64,000 nucleotides of DNA from Gigaspora margarita (taxonomy: Eukaryota > Glomeromycota > Glomeromycetes > Diversisporales > Gigasporaceae). The DNA lies in NCBI GenBank assembly GCA_009809945.1, contig WTPW01000087.1, forward strand, positions 711,208 through 775,207, given 5' to 3'. Both the position numbers and the translations under genes were made by a program. Positions 1-10,929 of the stretch are shown here, one piece after another. Position 1 is the stretch's first letter, and every line of letters starts with the position of its first letter. Below the pieces are notes generated by a model. That model had not been told where the DNA came from. It was given only the letters and a program-made list of their open reading frames with translations, and did no database searches.

Positions 1-770
1 TTATTTTTTTAATTTTTTTTTATTTATTCCTGACTTTCTTTGGAACTTTGCAAGAAAATGATCTGACTTTTCTGGTACTTTACAAAAACACCAACTCTAA
101 CTTCTCCGGCACTTTGCAAGAACAAACTGAATTTTTCTGGAAATACCAACACTTTTGAGAAGTAGTTTTTTTTTTATTTTTCACTTCTCTACTATTTTTA
201 GGAAGTATTTAAAAAGAAGAGCAAAATGAAGAGGATAGCGAAAATAAAAGAATAGCTGAAGCGAAACGATAGTTAAAACAAAGAAGCAAAATAATAGCTA
301 ACTGGGGTGAGCGAAAATAAGTATGTAGGGCTAGTTTTTTATGGGATTATATGCGAAAAAGTGCGAAAGTATTTTAAAGACTGTTTTTTTTCATTTTCGG
401 TTTTGTTTTTTTCATTTTTTTTTGGTTTCATTTTTTTTCGTCATTTTTTTTCTTTTTTTTTTTGTATAATATATGTATAATACTGGTAATATATAATAAA
501 ATATGTAATATTAAATAAAAATGTATATTTAATTTAAAATAAATTTAAAATATATAATGTATAATAATAAATAAAAAAATATAAAATTTTATATTAAAAT
601 GTGAAACAATGTGAAAACCTGTGAAAACGATCAAAAATTTGCAAAAGCATGATTATGTGAATATGTATATGTTTATTTATTTTTTTTAAAAAAATTTTGA
701 AATTTTGTGAAATATTGCGATAATATGCAAAAAATTACCTCCTGTAACCCCAGAGAGGATAATTAGGTAC
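1..770. repeat. Dispersed AT-rich repeat, copy 1
   Basis: This stretch is collinear with 7125-7615, 8010-8049 and 10719-10915, so both are copies of one repeat family. Shared landmarks are short subrepeats containing ACTTTGCAAGAA, a GATAGCTAAAATAAAAG-like stretch, and an end of the form ATTACCTCCTG. Copy 1 is uninterrupted and starts before the window. No open reading frame of substance lies in it. It is useful as the empty-site reference for the insertions in copy 2. Family not recognised. Confidence 0.7.
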
Positions 771-784
771 AAATTAGGTACAGG

Positions 785-1000
785 GTTGCATTGTTTTTAT
801 TTGCCCTATTTCACAATATTTCGCAATACATTTCGAAATATTTTGAAATTTCTTTCGAAATCTTTCGAAATAATTTCAATTTCGAAATATTTCAAAATAT
901 TTCGAAATATTTCGAAATATTCAAAATATTTTGCGTCGATCACAATTCTTTCAAAAGATTTCGGCATACAATTTCTTTCGAAAGATTTCGTATATTTATT
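785..1000. repeat. TTTCGAAA/TTCGAAATATT short palindromic repeat cluster
   Basis: About fifteen near-copies of a short palindromic word (TTTCGAAATATTT, TTTCGAAAG) run in tandem. The 73- and 103-codon reading frames over this stretch are Ile/Phe/Lys-rich by-products of the repeat and are not called as genes. The stretch just after it (1000-1474) shows no feature. Confidence 0.6.
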
Positions 1001-1474
1001 TTGCTAATGTACTTTATTTCAATTCCTCACATTTTTACCTTTTACTTTTTAATTACTCATTTTTTACTTCACCCAGTTTTAAACTTCGTCAACATTTTGT
1101 AATTTGATATTATATTGCCATAATTGCTTACAGGTTTTTACTTAGAATTGTTGCCAGAGTTGTTGTCTAATAGGTGAATTCATATCAAAGTGTCATGATC
1201 CTGAATAATAACATCGCAGAGCTCTAATCTATATATTTTAATTACTTAAACCAAGTCTTTCCTCATCTCTTTTGAAACCTTCACTATTAGAATATAGAAT
1301 AGATAGTATTTTAGACAGTTTTAGTAGTAGTTTGGCAGTTGATCATAGTTATTAGAGTCCCAATTGTGATTCTGGTATCAGATTAGCCTTTTACAATGAA
1401 GATCTGAACATTCATGTAAACTATACTCTCCATTTTTACTCTGTTTCTAGTATTTAACTGTTAACTGTCAATAA

Positions 1475-2853
1475 CAGTCATAGGACATGTCCCTAATAAG
1501 TGCTGTTACTTATAAATCAAATGAGTTGATTCACCTAATTTTATATATAAATTTATGCAAAAAAATCATTTAAATTAAATTTATTTAAAAATTTATATAT
1601 AAACCTTTCTTTAAATTTTAAATATATATTCTTTAGTATTTAATAATATTTAATTTAAAGTTTTAGTTCTTAACTCCAAGTAATTCAAAGATAATCTTCC
1701 TTTAAAGTTAATCAATTCTTTACTAAGTTCTTTAAGTCAAATGACTGACACACCCCAAGCAATAATATGATTGGCTAAAGTAATCTTCTAAAATATGAAA
1801 AATACTATTAAGTAAAGGCTTCTTGTATTCTAATTGAAAGTTAAAGAGGAAGTTCTTCTGATTCTAATGGTAGTTAAATCATTAAAATCGGCCTAGTGGA
1901 TCTCAAGATACTTGGAATCAAAGAAGAGAACATAAGGATCAGCAAATTTACTGTTATACAAACTATTCATTTTTCTTTATATATGTTTTGAAAAGTTTTT
2001 TAGCATAGTGAAAAATTTTACTAAGAAAATAATAAATTTCGTCTTAAGAAACTAGCATTTTTTTGAGCCAAAGAACAAGTTTACTTAAGAACCCAAAGTC
2101 AATTGTGATAATAAAATTTTATGCAAATCACGATTATTCATTTGACAACTTTTTTCTAATTTAATATTTGTTTCTCTTTATATACGTTTTGAAAAGTTTT
2201 TTTATCATAGTGAAAAATTTTACTAAGAAAATAATAAAATACGTCTTAAGAAACTAGCATTTTTTTGAGCCAAAGAACAACTTTACTTAAGAGCCCAAAT
2301 CGACTCTAATAATAAAATTTTGCGCAATCACGATTTTTTATTTGATCACGATTTTCTATAATGCTTTGGGTAACATGAATTTGCTGATCCTTATGTTCTC
2401 TTCTTTGATCCCAAGTATCTTGGGATCCACTGGACCGATTTGATGATTTAACTACTATTAGAATCAGAAAAGTGAGCTTTACAACTTTTAATTAGGAACT
2501 AAAGAAGGTTTACTTATTAATTTTTAGAGTTATAATTGGAGCTAATTAAAGTTAATAGTTATATTATTGCTTTAACTTTACAGGTGTTGTAAAGATAAAA
2601 AATACATCAACTTGAAAGAAAGATTATCTTTGAATTACTTGGAGTTAAGAACTAAAACGCTAAATTAAATATTATTAAATACTAAAGAATATATATTTAA
2701 AATTTAAAAAAAGGTTTATATATAAATTTTTAAATAAATTTAATTTAAATGATTTTTTTGTATAAATTTATATATAAAATTAGATGTGTCAACTCATTTG
2801 ATTTGTAAGTAACAGCATTTGAAACCCCTGTAAAAGGACATGTCCTGTGACTG
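1475..2853. repeat. 1.4-kb foldback element with a tandem duplication in its loop
   Basis: The left arm (about 1475-1950) and right arm (about 2375-2853) are inverted copies of each other. They start with CAGTCATAGGACATGTCC and end with GGACATGTCCTGTGACTG. The loop (1955-2347) is two direct copies of about 200 bp, each holding a variant of GAACAAGTTTACTTAAG. That word is also found in the foldbacks at 52501-54216 and 58352-59311. No coding capacity is seen. It is likely a non-autonomous foldback transposable element; no target duplication could be assigned. Confidence 0.8.
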
Positions 2854-2859
2854 ATAATC

Positions 2860-3050
2860 ATTTATAATTTGACTATGATTATTATTCATAATTTGACTTT
2901 TGATTGTCATTTTATTTGATTGTCAATTATCATTCATGATTTGACTATCGATTGCCATTTTATAATTTGATTGTCAATTATCATTTCTAATCATTTCATT
3001 CATAATTTGACTATCAATTATTATTCATAATTCAACTGTCAATTTTCCAA
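2860..3050. repeat. Minisatellite, ATAATTTGACTATC-type units
   Basis: Degenerate tandem units of about 30 bp carry the words CATAATTTGACTATC and GATTGTCAATTATCATT. They lie directly next to the right arm of the foldback element. The following 3051-3789 is AT-rich DNA in which I see no gene. Confidence 0.55.
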
Positions 3051-3793
3051 TGAATTGTACATATATCAATATTTAATTGAATTTTTTTTAGTAAATAAAT
3101 CAACTATCAGTAGCTGTTTTTTTTTTTATTATATCTGAAATTGGGTCAAATTTTTTGTTTATATAGATGATTTTGGATTTTTTTAGGTAGATATTAATAT
3201 TTGACCAAGTTGATTTTTATATGTTTAGCCTGGATGGTTTAGTTAGTTTGTGCTGGAGCTGTTGAGTAAATTGTCATTTGAGAAATGTATTGTATAATGG
3301 TTTTTTTTTTAATTTAAGTTGATTTAAGTCAACAGATCAAAAAGATGGAAAGGCAGGAATATGCTAGAAGCAATTCGAATAGACTAGGAACAGCTATACT
3401 ATTACTATTTGTTGACTCCATGGAGTAGTGCAAATGAAGTCAGATAAGTAAAAATTTATCAGCTTCTTAATTCTAGAATTACAAAAGAATACTAACAATA
3501 TCTTTATTATTAAAAGCATGTATAAAAAGATGTGATTCCCAAGCACAACTAGAACAAACTAGAGATCAGTTGCTATAGAGTATGAAAAAACTAATATGAA
3601 TACTATAAAGTGAAAACCTGGAATTATCGATTTTTAGAAATTTTGTTTTCAGTAACATATATATGTACATATGTACTTGGGTGGTAAATCAAAATTATGT
3701 GAACGAACTATCGAATTTATATATTATAAATTTTTGGTCTTAAACAAATAAAAAATCAATAATTATTGTTATTATTATAAATATATTTATTAA

Positions 3794-4141
3794 GGGTAGG
3801 GTGAATGTCGATTATTTTTACTAGTAATCACATTATAATTTTTTTACAATAATATTTAATTGAAATTAGGTAATGATCATATGATATTTATATTGTGTAG
3901 CCTAGACAAATTTCGATCAACCTAGAAAGTATTAATGATATATGCAAGTATGTTTTTTTTAAATAATACAGGGGTTCAAATTATTATAATTAGAATTAGG
4001 GTCTAATATATTTACTCCAAAACTTTTATGAAAATTGATTATATTTTTAAAAACTTTTATATGTAACATGTGTTCAATTTTTGTGTAATATTTTTTTTGG
4101 TTGATCTACTTATATAAAAATGATCTATGTTCACCCTACCC
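3794..4141. mobile_element. TTAA-flanked MITE (piggyBac-like target)
   Basis: The 348-bp segment begins GGGTAGGGTGAA and ends TTCACCCTACCC, a perfect 12-bp terminal inverted repeat. It is bounded on both sides by TTAA (3790-3793 and 4142-4145). A TTAA duplication is characteristic of piggyBac-type (also Kolobok-type) transposition. The interior is AT-rich with no reading frame, so this is a non-autonomous element. The superfamily is inferred from the target site only. Confidence 0.75.
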
Positions 4142-4145
4142 TTAA

Positions 4146-5265
4146 AATTAATAAATTTTAAATGATATCATACAACTTATTGAAAAATCAAAAAATTACC
4201 TAAAAATTTTTTACAAGAGCTTTATTATATGTTGAAGAATAAATTTATAACTTAATATTTTCTTTTAACATATAAAATTTAAATATTCATCTTATAAATT
4301 TAATTAAAATGAAAAAAAATAGACCTCAACCATACAATTTAAAATTTGATGGAATTTTAGTAAAAAATTAAGTGTAACTTTTTAGAAATGACTTTTGCGA
4401 AGAGTTTTTAGCTAAAAAAAAAATAGAAAAAGAAGTGCAATATTAAAGTAAATCTTTTAGAATTGTGTGCATTTTTTATTAATTAAATAAATAATATGAT
4501 ATTTTAATTGATTATTTATTTCACTGATTAAAATATGATCATAGAAAATATTGCTAACATAGTTTGAATTACAACATACATCATATATACATTTTTTATT
4601 TACCAATTTATATCTGGATAATGCATTAAAAAAACTAACCCTAATGCATCTGGCTTTAAGCAATCTTTTTATATAAGCAAATTGTCATTTGCTTATTTCA
4701 GTATATATAAAATAGTTATCTTTAACATATTTATTTTTATTAAATAATCCCCCAAAAAAGGATAATTCGCCCAAATATTAATTATAACAATGCAAAATTT
4801 TAAACATTTCACCAAAATTCAAAATGTGTCCATTATTTAAATTAATACTAATTCACCAAATTTTAAATTTGGACCTTGGTTTAAATTTTAACTAATTTGC
4901 TAAAAAAAATATGACTATATAAGAGATGTCTGGGGTCCTGCGCTATAATGAATATGATAACTATCAATTAGTGATATATAACAATTTATATTTTAATTAA
5001 GATATTTATCAATTATAGATATATATCAATTTATAACAAGTTAATTGATATATAATGTTTAATTTTAATCGATATAAAATGATTATGCGTTATATATTGA
5101 TATATAGCTACTTAAAAAATTTTATGATGTAGGTTGATACTACAAACTTTTATTACCTGATTCCTTATAAGATCTTCTATTTTAATAACTTTTATATTAA
5201 ATTTTTCTTTTCTGGTACTGTGTAACTAAAGTGGCTATGTTATATGCAATATTGTTAAAAAATGG
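4146..5265. other. AT-rich stretch without recognised feature
   Basis: No splice-bounded coding exon, RNA gene or repeat with clear ends was seen. A 68-codon minus-strand frame at 4457-4663 has no recognisable similarity and AT-driven composition, and is not called. Confidence 0.5.
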
Positions 5266-5334
5266 TTTGCAACTATATAAAGTTTCTATATAAATAATAA
5301 TATTGCTTATATAGAAACTCTATATAGTTGCAAA
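5266..5334. repeat. Short hairpin
   Basis: TTGCAACTATATA...TTTCTATATAA pairs with TTATATAGAAA...TATATAGTTGCAA around a loop of about 12 nt. The sequence that follows (5345-5440) resembles part of the 1475-2853 foldback arm (AATTTTAACGATTTTACTAC), so this may be a worn fragment of that family. Confidence 0.6.
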
Positions 5335-5914
5335 AGGTTTTTTGATGATATCTCATAATCTACTAGGCCAATTTTAACGATTTTACTACTATTAGAATTG
5401 AAGAATATGTTTTATAACTTTTGTTAATCAGGTTAGCTTAGTAAAAAAGTTTGATATTGCTCTAATAGTATTAGATTCTTAAAATTTGAATAAACTATAA
5501 TTTATTTTCTATATATAGAGATGCCTAAAACAATGTACCTATATGATTTTTTGATATTTTAGTTAGTTAATATTAAAGTTAGAGCCTGTTTAGCATTAGG
5601 GTTGGGATTATAGTTAGAACAAATATATGGATAAAATTGCCTTCCCAATATTTTTTATTAATGTTCCAAGACAGATTTAGACTGCTGTTTTTATGTTCTT
5701 GTATTTTTTTTGTTTTTTGTCTTCTTTAAACTGATCCATATAAACAAAATTTTGTAACTCTGTTTGGTTAATTTATACAAAAATGTCATATAAGTACATA
5801 GCTTTGATAACCACGGCCCTGATATCTATATAAGTTTATATTTTGGCCATCATAGTAAAATTTTTTTTGTTAGCACTTTTATATTGGTATATATAATCTA
5901 TAATTTAAATATTA

Positions 5915-6417
5915 TATATAAGTTTTAGTCTTTATTATCTTTTTCTGAAATATAAATTTACTTTTAAAAATTTACTTTATAACATTCTCTAAAAAAAAAA
6001 AAAAAACTACTTAAAAGAACTAAAAAATAAATACAAAAAAAAATTAACAGAACACACTTTTCTATAAAAAAAAAAAAATATAACTCACTTCTCTAAAAAA
6101 AAAAATATAATACATTTCTTTAAAAAAAACCTCACACTTTTCTAAAAAAAAACATTTACTGTNATATTAGTATATATATATAAGTTTTAGTCTTTATTAT
6201 CTTTTTTTGAAATATAAGTTTACTTTTAAAAATTTACTTTATAACATTTTCAAAAAAAAAACTACTTAAAAAAAACTAAAAATAAATACAAAAAAAAATT
6301 AACAGAACACACTTTTCTATAAAAAAAAAAAAATATAACTCACTTCTCTAAAAAAAAAAATATAATACATTTCTTTAAAAAAAACCTCACACTTTTCTAA
6401 AAAAAAACATTTACTGT
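5915..6417. repeat. Tandem duplication of a 250-bp A-rich unit
   Basis: 5915-6163 and 6177-6417 are nearly identical direct copies. Both run from TATATAAGTTTTAGTC to AAACATTTACTG. They differ mainly in homopolymer lengths, so the duplication is recent or an assembly artefact. One ambiguous base lies at the junction (6163). Confidence 0.8.
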
Positions 6418-7618
6418 AAATTGCTAAAAATAAGCACCCCCTATAAATAATACCTCCTGTAGTAATTGTTAATCTTCAAAAATAAGCACTCTCTAACTGA
6501 ATTTAGTTGTGATCTACATAACTTAATATTAAATCAAACTTAAAACCTCCAAATTTGATCTAATAATTTTGAAATATTTCAAAATTGTTTAAATTAATCT
6601 ACAAGCTTCTGTATTACAAGATCAGATCAGATCTTTTATTTTTAATTAAATCTTTTGGTTTGTTTTTTTTGTTTCTTTTTTTTATTTTTTAATTTTTCTT
6701 TTTATTTTGGCACTTTACAAGAATACCAATCTAACTTCTCTAGCATGTTGCAAGAAAAACAACAACTTTTTGGCACTTTGCAGAAACATCAATTTTATAT
6801 TACAAGCCAACTCAGACTTCTGACACTTTGCAAAAAACACACAACTGATTTAGTTAAGTACAAGTTTTCATAAGTTTTTGCAAGATTTTGCAAGGTTTCA
6901 TTTTATTTATTTTTTATTTGACTTATTTTATTCTGGTACTTTGTAAGAATACTTTGCAAGAAAACCAACCCAGAATTTTTTGCCATTTTGTGAACATTAA
7001 TCTGGCATTTGGCAATTTCTAAATTTGCAAGAACATGAACTCTTACTTCAGAAAAATAGAGATTTGGGTGTTCCTTTATTTTTTTATTCAGTTTGCTTAT
7101 ATTTTTTTCATTTATTTTTTTACTTATTTTTAATTTTTATTTTATTATTTATTCCTGATTTCTTTAGCAAAATAATATGTCCCTGCATGTTATTTTATGC
7201 ACTTTACAAGAATACCAACACTAACTTCTCTAGCACTTTGCAAAAACAAACTAGATTTCTCTAGCAATTTGTAAGAACACCAACACTTTTAAGGAATAGT
7301 TCTTTTATTTTTTCACTTTTCTACTATTTTTAAAAAAAAGAGCATAATAAAGGTGATAGCCAAAATAAAAGAAATGGCCAAAGCAAATATGATAGTTAAA
7401 ACAAAAGAGCAAAATAATAGCTAACTACAAGTAAGCAAAAATAAGCATATAGAGCTAGATTTTTTATAGAATTATATGCGATAAAGTGTGAAGTAAAAAT
7501 AATACTGTTTTTTCAGTTTCATTTTCATTTTTTTAAATTTTTTGGTTTCATTTTTTTTGTAAAGAATATATAATAATATATAATAAAATATGTAATATTA
7601 ATAATTAAAATATATATA

Positions 7619-8008
7619 GTGCAAGAAGCCTACACTTGACATGTTTCAATTTTTCAATTCTATAATTTTTTGTACAAGAGGTTTTTTAAAAAACTGACTA
7701 GTAACTTTGTAGAGCAATGTTAGTTCTATAAGTTTGCCAAATATTTTTTTGAAAAACCTTCTCTATAAAAAGTTGTTGTGTTTTATAGATTACTATTGTT
7801 TTATATATAATTACTTGTTTCAATTTTAATTAACTTTAAAGTGCTATAACTTTTTATAAAGGCAACATTTTAAAAATCTGACTAGTAACTTTGTTCATTA
7901 TAATAAGCTCTGCAAATTTGCCAAATAGCTTTTAAATATATTGTTTTTATAAAAAGTTGATGCATTTTAAAGTTATGTATTTTATTGTCAAGTTTAGGTT
8001 CTTGTACC
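7619..8008. mobile_element. 390-bp MITE inserted in repeat copy 2
   Basis: Absent from copy 1 of the host repeat. The ends are imperfect inverted repeats: GTGCAAGAAGCCTACACTTG on the left and CAAGTTTAGGTTCTTGTACC on the right. The interior holds two direct copies of about 170 bp, each with GACTAGTAACTTTGT and TTTGCCAAATA. No coding capacity is seen. The target duplication is unclear because the flanks are all TA. Confidence 0.65.
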
Positions 8009-8183
8009 ATATTTAATTTAAAATATAATGTATAATAATAAATAAAAAAGAAATTTATTTTATAGCGCTATAGCATTATAATGCCATAGCATTATAGTGC
8101 TATAGTTTTATATATAATTTATTTTATATATAATTTATTATATATATAATTTATACATGTGTAATATTTATATGTTGTGAATA

Positions 8184-8513
8184 TTATGAACGAATTGACA
8201 ATGCAAATAGTGGGTTAGTTCTGACCCAAATAATTTTGCCCGAAATCATTAATTTTACTAATAAACTTGCTAACCGATGTACTAAATAAAATTGCTTGGA
8301 TTGTAATTTTGCTATAATATTAGTTGGCGGTACTAAGCTAGTATTAATGCTTTGCAGGTTCGATGAGGTCTGAATCTGAATCATCGGATTAACTCGGGTA
8401 CACAAAATCCAAAATTCTTTGGACACCATTATAATGTAAATGATAGTATGTGGCCACGTGATCAGTGCACAAACAGATGCAACGAAGTATAGCAGTTTCA
8501 ATCTTGTGAACAT
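8184..8513 (-). CDS. Putative small protein with N-terminal hydrophobic segment
   Basis: A single uninterrupted frame of 109 codons. The N-terminus (MFTRLKLLYFVASVCALITW) looks like a signal peptide or membrane anchor. The rest has no motif I recognise: it is rich in Ile, Ser and Thr, with three cysteines overall. Local GC is higher than in the flanking repeat, which is the main reason to list it. It lies inside the 2.67-kb inserted block, so it may be cargo or fortuitous. I see no introns and no recognisable homologue. Existence as a gene is uncertain. Confidence 0.25.
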   Translation of the reverse strand: MFTRLKLLYFVASVCALITWPHTIIYIIMVSKEFWILCTRVNPMIQIQTSSNLQSINTSLVPPTNIIAKLQSKQFYLVHRLASLLVKLMISGKIIWVRTNPLFALSIRS

Positions 8514-8929
8514 GACTTCGATATCTGTTTTTGTTCATAGTGATAAAGCCGTATTTATGAATTCAGCAGATTACTTTACCCAATATTTCTGCTATTTAAA
8601 ACTGCTCGATACATAAGTATCAAGGCAGTTTTTGTCTTGAATCAGCTCAGAATCGAACATGTGACTCATTCTAGCATGATCACATGTTCTATCATTTGAT
8701 TGATCGTTAGATCAGTTATGGTTATGCTCTCAGGCATTTGAAAGTATGAGTATATAGTAAGAATTGAGTAATCGGTTAGTACATGTAAGTGACTTGAGTA
8801 AGTATGAAGTAATCGATAGTATTGTTCTAAGTATATACAGTACTGATGAGCAAATTAGCCTTGTTTCTTCTGCAAATCTGACATTTGTCTGGTTACATAG
8901 TTCCCTCCCCCTTGCCCAACATAGTATCA

Positions 8930-9180
8930 CGGAGTAGCCTGTCGGGACAACATTCATAGAGGGAAGGTTGGGTGTAATTTACAAGTTTGTCTTTTGATAT
9001 AACCTGTCAGACGACAGTCATATATGAATGCACAAAGAGTTTTTTTAAGTGATTTAACTATATCTAAGCCTGAGTTTGTCTATTTAAATATTTTTTAGTC
9101 TTTGTAGCCTGACGAGATGTCAGTCATATATGCAGTTTTCTCGTGACCTGTCAGAACGGCAGTCAAGTAAATGCAAAAAA
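8930..9180. repeat. CCTGTC...CAGTCA interspersed repeats
   Basis: Four spaced copies of a block resembling CCTGTCAGAnnnCAGTCA occur, three of them followed by an ATGCA-like word, at about 8936, 8993, 9110 and 9150. Spacing is 40-120 bp. Function is unknown; they may be subterminal binding sites of the inserted element. A 75-codon minus-strand frame at 8730-8957 overlaps the first copy and is not supported otherwise. Confidence 0.45.
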
Positions 9181-9416
9181 TATATAGAAGAATCTGATCC
9201 TAAGAAAGCTGTGCAAGTTGTACGATAAGCAGAAGAATAATTTATATATCTGTGATCAGGGTGTACAAAGTTTTTTATTAGTTAGGATTTTATAAAATAT
9301 TGCAATGGCGATATAACCGTTTTACGATTGCATATCAGATTGATCGATTTTATTAATAAAATTATAATGATTAATTACATCATTGCGAAAAAAATACAAT
9401 TTATATAAAACTTACT

Positions 9417-9488
9417 CTAACCCTAACTGCTAACTTAATACCCTAACCCTAACCTCTAACTTAATCGCTCACCCTAACCCTAAACTAA
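9417..9488. repeat. Interstitial telomere-like tract (CCCTAA)
   Basis: Three blocks of ACCCTAACCCTAA-type sequence are interleaved with CTAACTTAAT spacers. TTAGGG is the expected telomere repeat for most fungi, so this is an interstitial, degenerate telomeric tract. It sits in the middle of the 2.67-kb insertion, not at a sequence end. Confidence 0.6.
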
Positions 9489-9539
9489 ATCTAGATGTTA
9501 ATCGTGAAAGATATTATAGCACGACACCACTTAACGAAC

Positions 9540-10510
9540 GAAATAACATTAAAAAATGGTATCCACCAACGACGAATATTCACTACTCTAATAAAGACAA
9601 ACACTGGCGACTAAGTACACTGCTCCAATAATAATGACGGCAACAACAAAAATATTCATGACTCTAGTAACGACGATACCAGAATGAGATTATTTTACTG
9701 CTCTAATAATAATGACATCTACAACAAAAAGTATTTAACTTCAATAACGAAGAAACTAATGACAAAGATATTTTCAAATAGCAGCAGAAAAGCGATAAGT
9801 GATGATCAAAAGAAAGAAAAAAAATGTTAGTTATTGTAACGCGTTTACAGCCAAAGAAACTACACTTCCACAAATACCTCAAGAAACCAGAACAACAAAT
9901 CCACTACGCAATTACCCTAACCAGTGTTGTCACTGGAAACCACTAACGCAATGACAAAAAATATTTCACCCAATACGACGACACCAACGATGAAGATATT
10001 TTCAAATAGCATAAGAAAAGCGAAAAGTAACGATCAAAAGGAAGAAAAAAAATGTTAGTCACTGTAAAAGCATTTACAAACCAAAAAAACTACACTTCCC
10101 CGAATACCTCAAGAACTGAAACAACGAAATCCACAATGCAATTACCCTAACCAGTATTGTCACCTGGAACGTTTACACCCAAAGCTTTTTACTGAAAAAT
10201 TAACAACATTGGGTTCCTAACTACAGCAACTCGACTTCAATAATTGCACTACTGACGAAACAAAAAGGCGGAGCTACTCCAATTACATCACGATTTCAAG
10301 ATAACACGCACCAAAGGCAACGAAAACTACACTAGCATTTGCTCCAACTACTGTAACGTGAACCTAATAATGGAGACTCTGACTACATTACCAGAAGCGA
10401 CGACTCTGGTAACGACGGTGACTCTGACTACATTACCAGATTCGACGACTCTGGTAATGATGACACCAGTAACAATGACGAAAACTGATAATTCTATTAT
10501 CTAAAAGAAA
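9540..10510. repeat. Degenerate tandem repeats, Asn/Thr/Asp-codon-like
   Basis: About 9767-9940 and 9989-10170 are direct copies; both hold AAAAAATGTTAGT, ACTACACTTCC and a CAATTACCCTAACCAGT segment. At 10373-10507 a shorter 45-bp unit (ACTCTGACTACATTACCAGA, then CGACGACTCTGGTAA) repeats. In one frame it reads as 44 codons of Thr-rich repeats (TTLPEATTLVTT), in another as Asp-rich. Scattered stops elsewhere argue for a non-coding satellite or the relic of a repeat protein. Confidence 0.45.
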
Positions 10511-10929
10511 GGAAGGATTATTAGTTAACGAAAAATAATCGAACAACAAGAAAGCTGATGATCATAATCAATGATCATAAGTTTATATCCCCAAGCATGT
10601 GTGTTATACAATCAATGCATATACGAAAAATATAATTCTTTTTTATTATCATTATATAAAAAAGATAGCACTATAGTGCTATAGCACTATAATGCTATAG
10701 CACTACAACAATATTCCCAATAAAAAAATATAAAATTTTATATTAAATTGCAAAATTTTGTAAAAACTTTTAAAAATGTACAAAAATTTGCAAAAGCATG
10801 ATTATGTGAATATATATATCATTTATTTTTTTTAAAAAAATTTTTGAAATTTTGTAATATATTGCAAAAATCGCGATAGTATGTGAAATATTACCTCCTG
10901 CGACCCTCTGGTTAGAAACATATAAGATT

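Larger units (their letters stand above)
8050..10718. mobile_element. 2.67-kb insertion with direct flanking repeats, inside repeat copy 2
   Basis: The host repeat resumes exactly after this block, and AATAAAAAA occurs directly at both edges (8041-8049 and 10719-10727), consistent with an 8-9 bp target duplication. The outer ends are weakly inverted and run into GCTATAGC-rich stretches (8063-8107 and 10667-10707). Inside are a 109-codon minus-strand frame, CCTGTC repeats, an interstitial telomere-like tract and GAC/ACT-rich tandem repeats. Base composition is less AT-rich than the surroundings. No transposase is recognised. It could be a non-autonomous hAT-like element carrying foreign DNA. 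Confidence 0.55.
6640..10915. repeat. Dispersed AT-rich repeat, copy 2, split by two insertions
   Basis: Collinear with copy 1 (1-770), but the alignment is broken at two places by extra DNA: about 7619-8008 and 8050-10718. The parts upstream of 7125 extend the repeat beyond what copy 1 shows in this window. Small frames at 6655-6873 and 7025-7264 lie in the repeat's subrepeats and are not called as genes. Confidence 0.7.

Noticed and set aside
786-1102. Two overlapping frames of 73 and 103 codons
   Set aside because: They translate the TTTCGAAATATT repeat; Ile/Phe/Lys only, no splice or family support.
6655-7264. Two frames of 72 and 79 codons
   Set aside because: They lie in ACTTTGCAAGAA subrepeats of a dispersed repeat and are poly-Phe/Leu rich.
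8730-8957. 75-codon minus-strand frame
   Set aside because: Overlaps the CCTGTC repeat block, no motif, no start context; kept only as a note.
9417-9488. Chromosome end
   Set aside because: Only about 70 bp of degenerate CCCTAA with unique or repeated DNA on both sides; interstitial.
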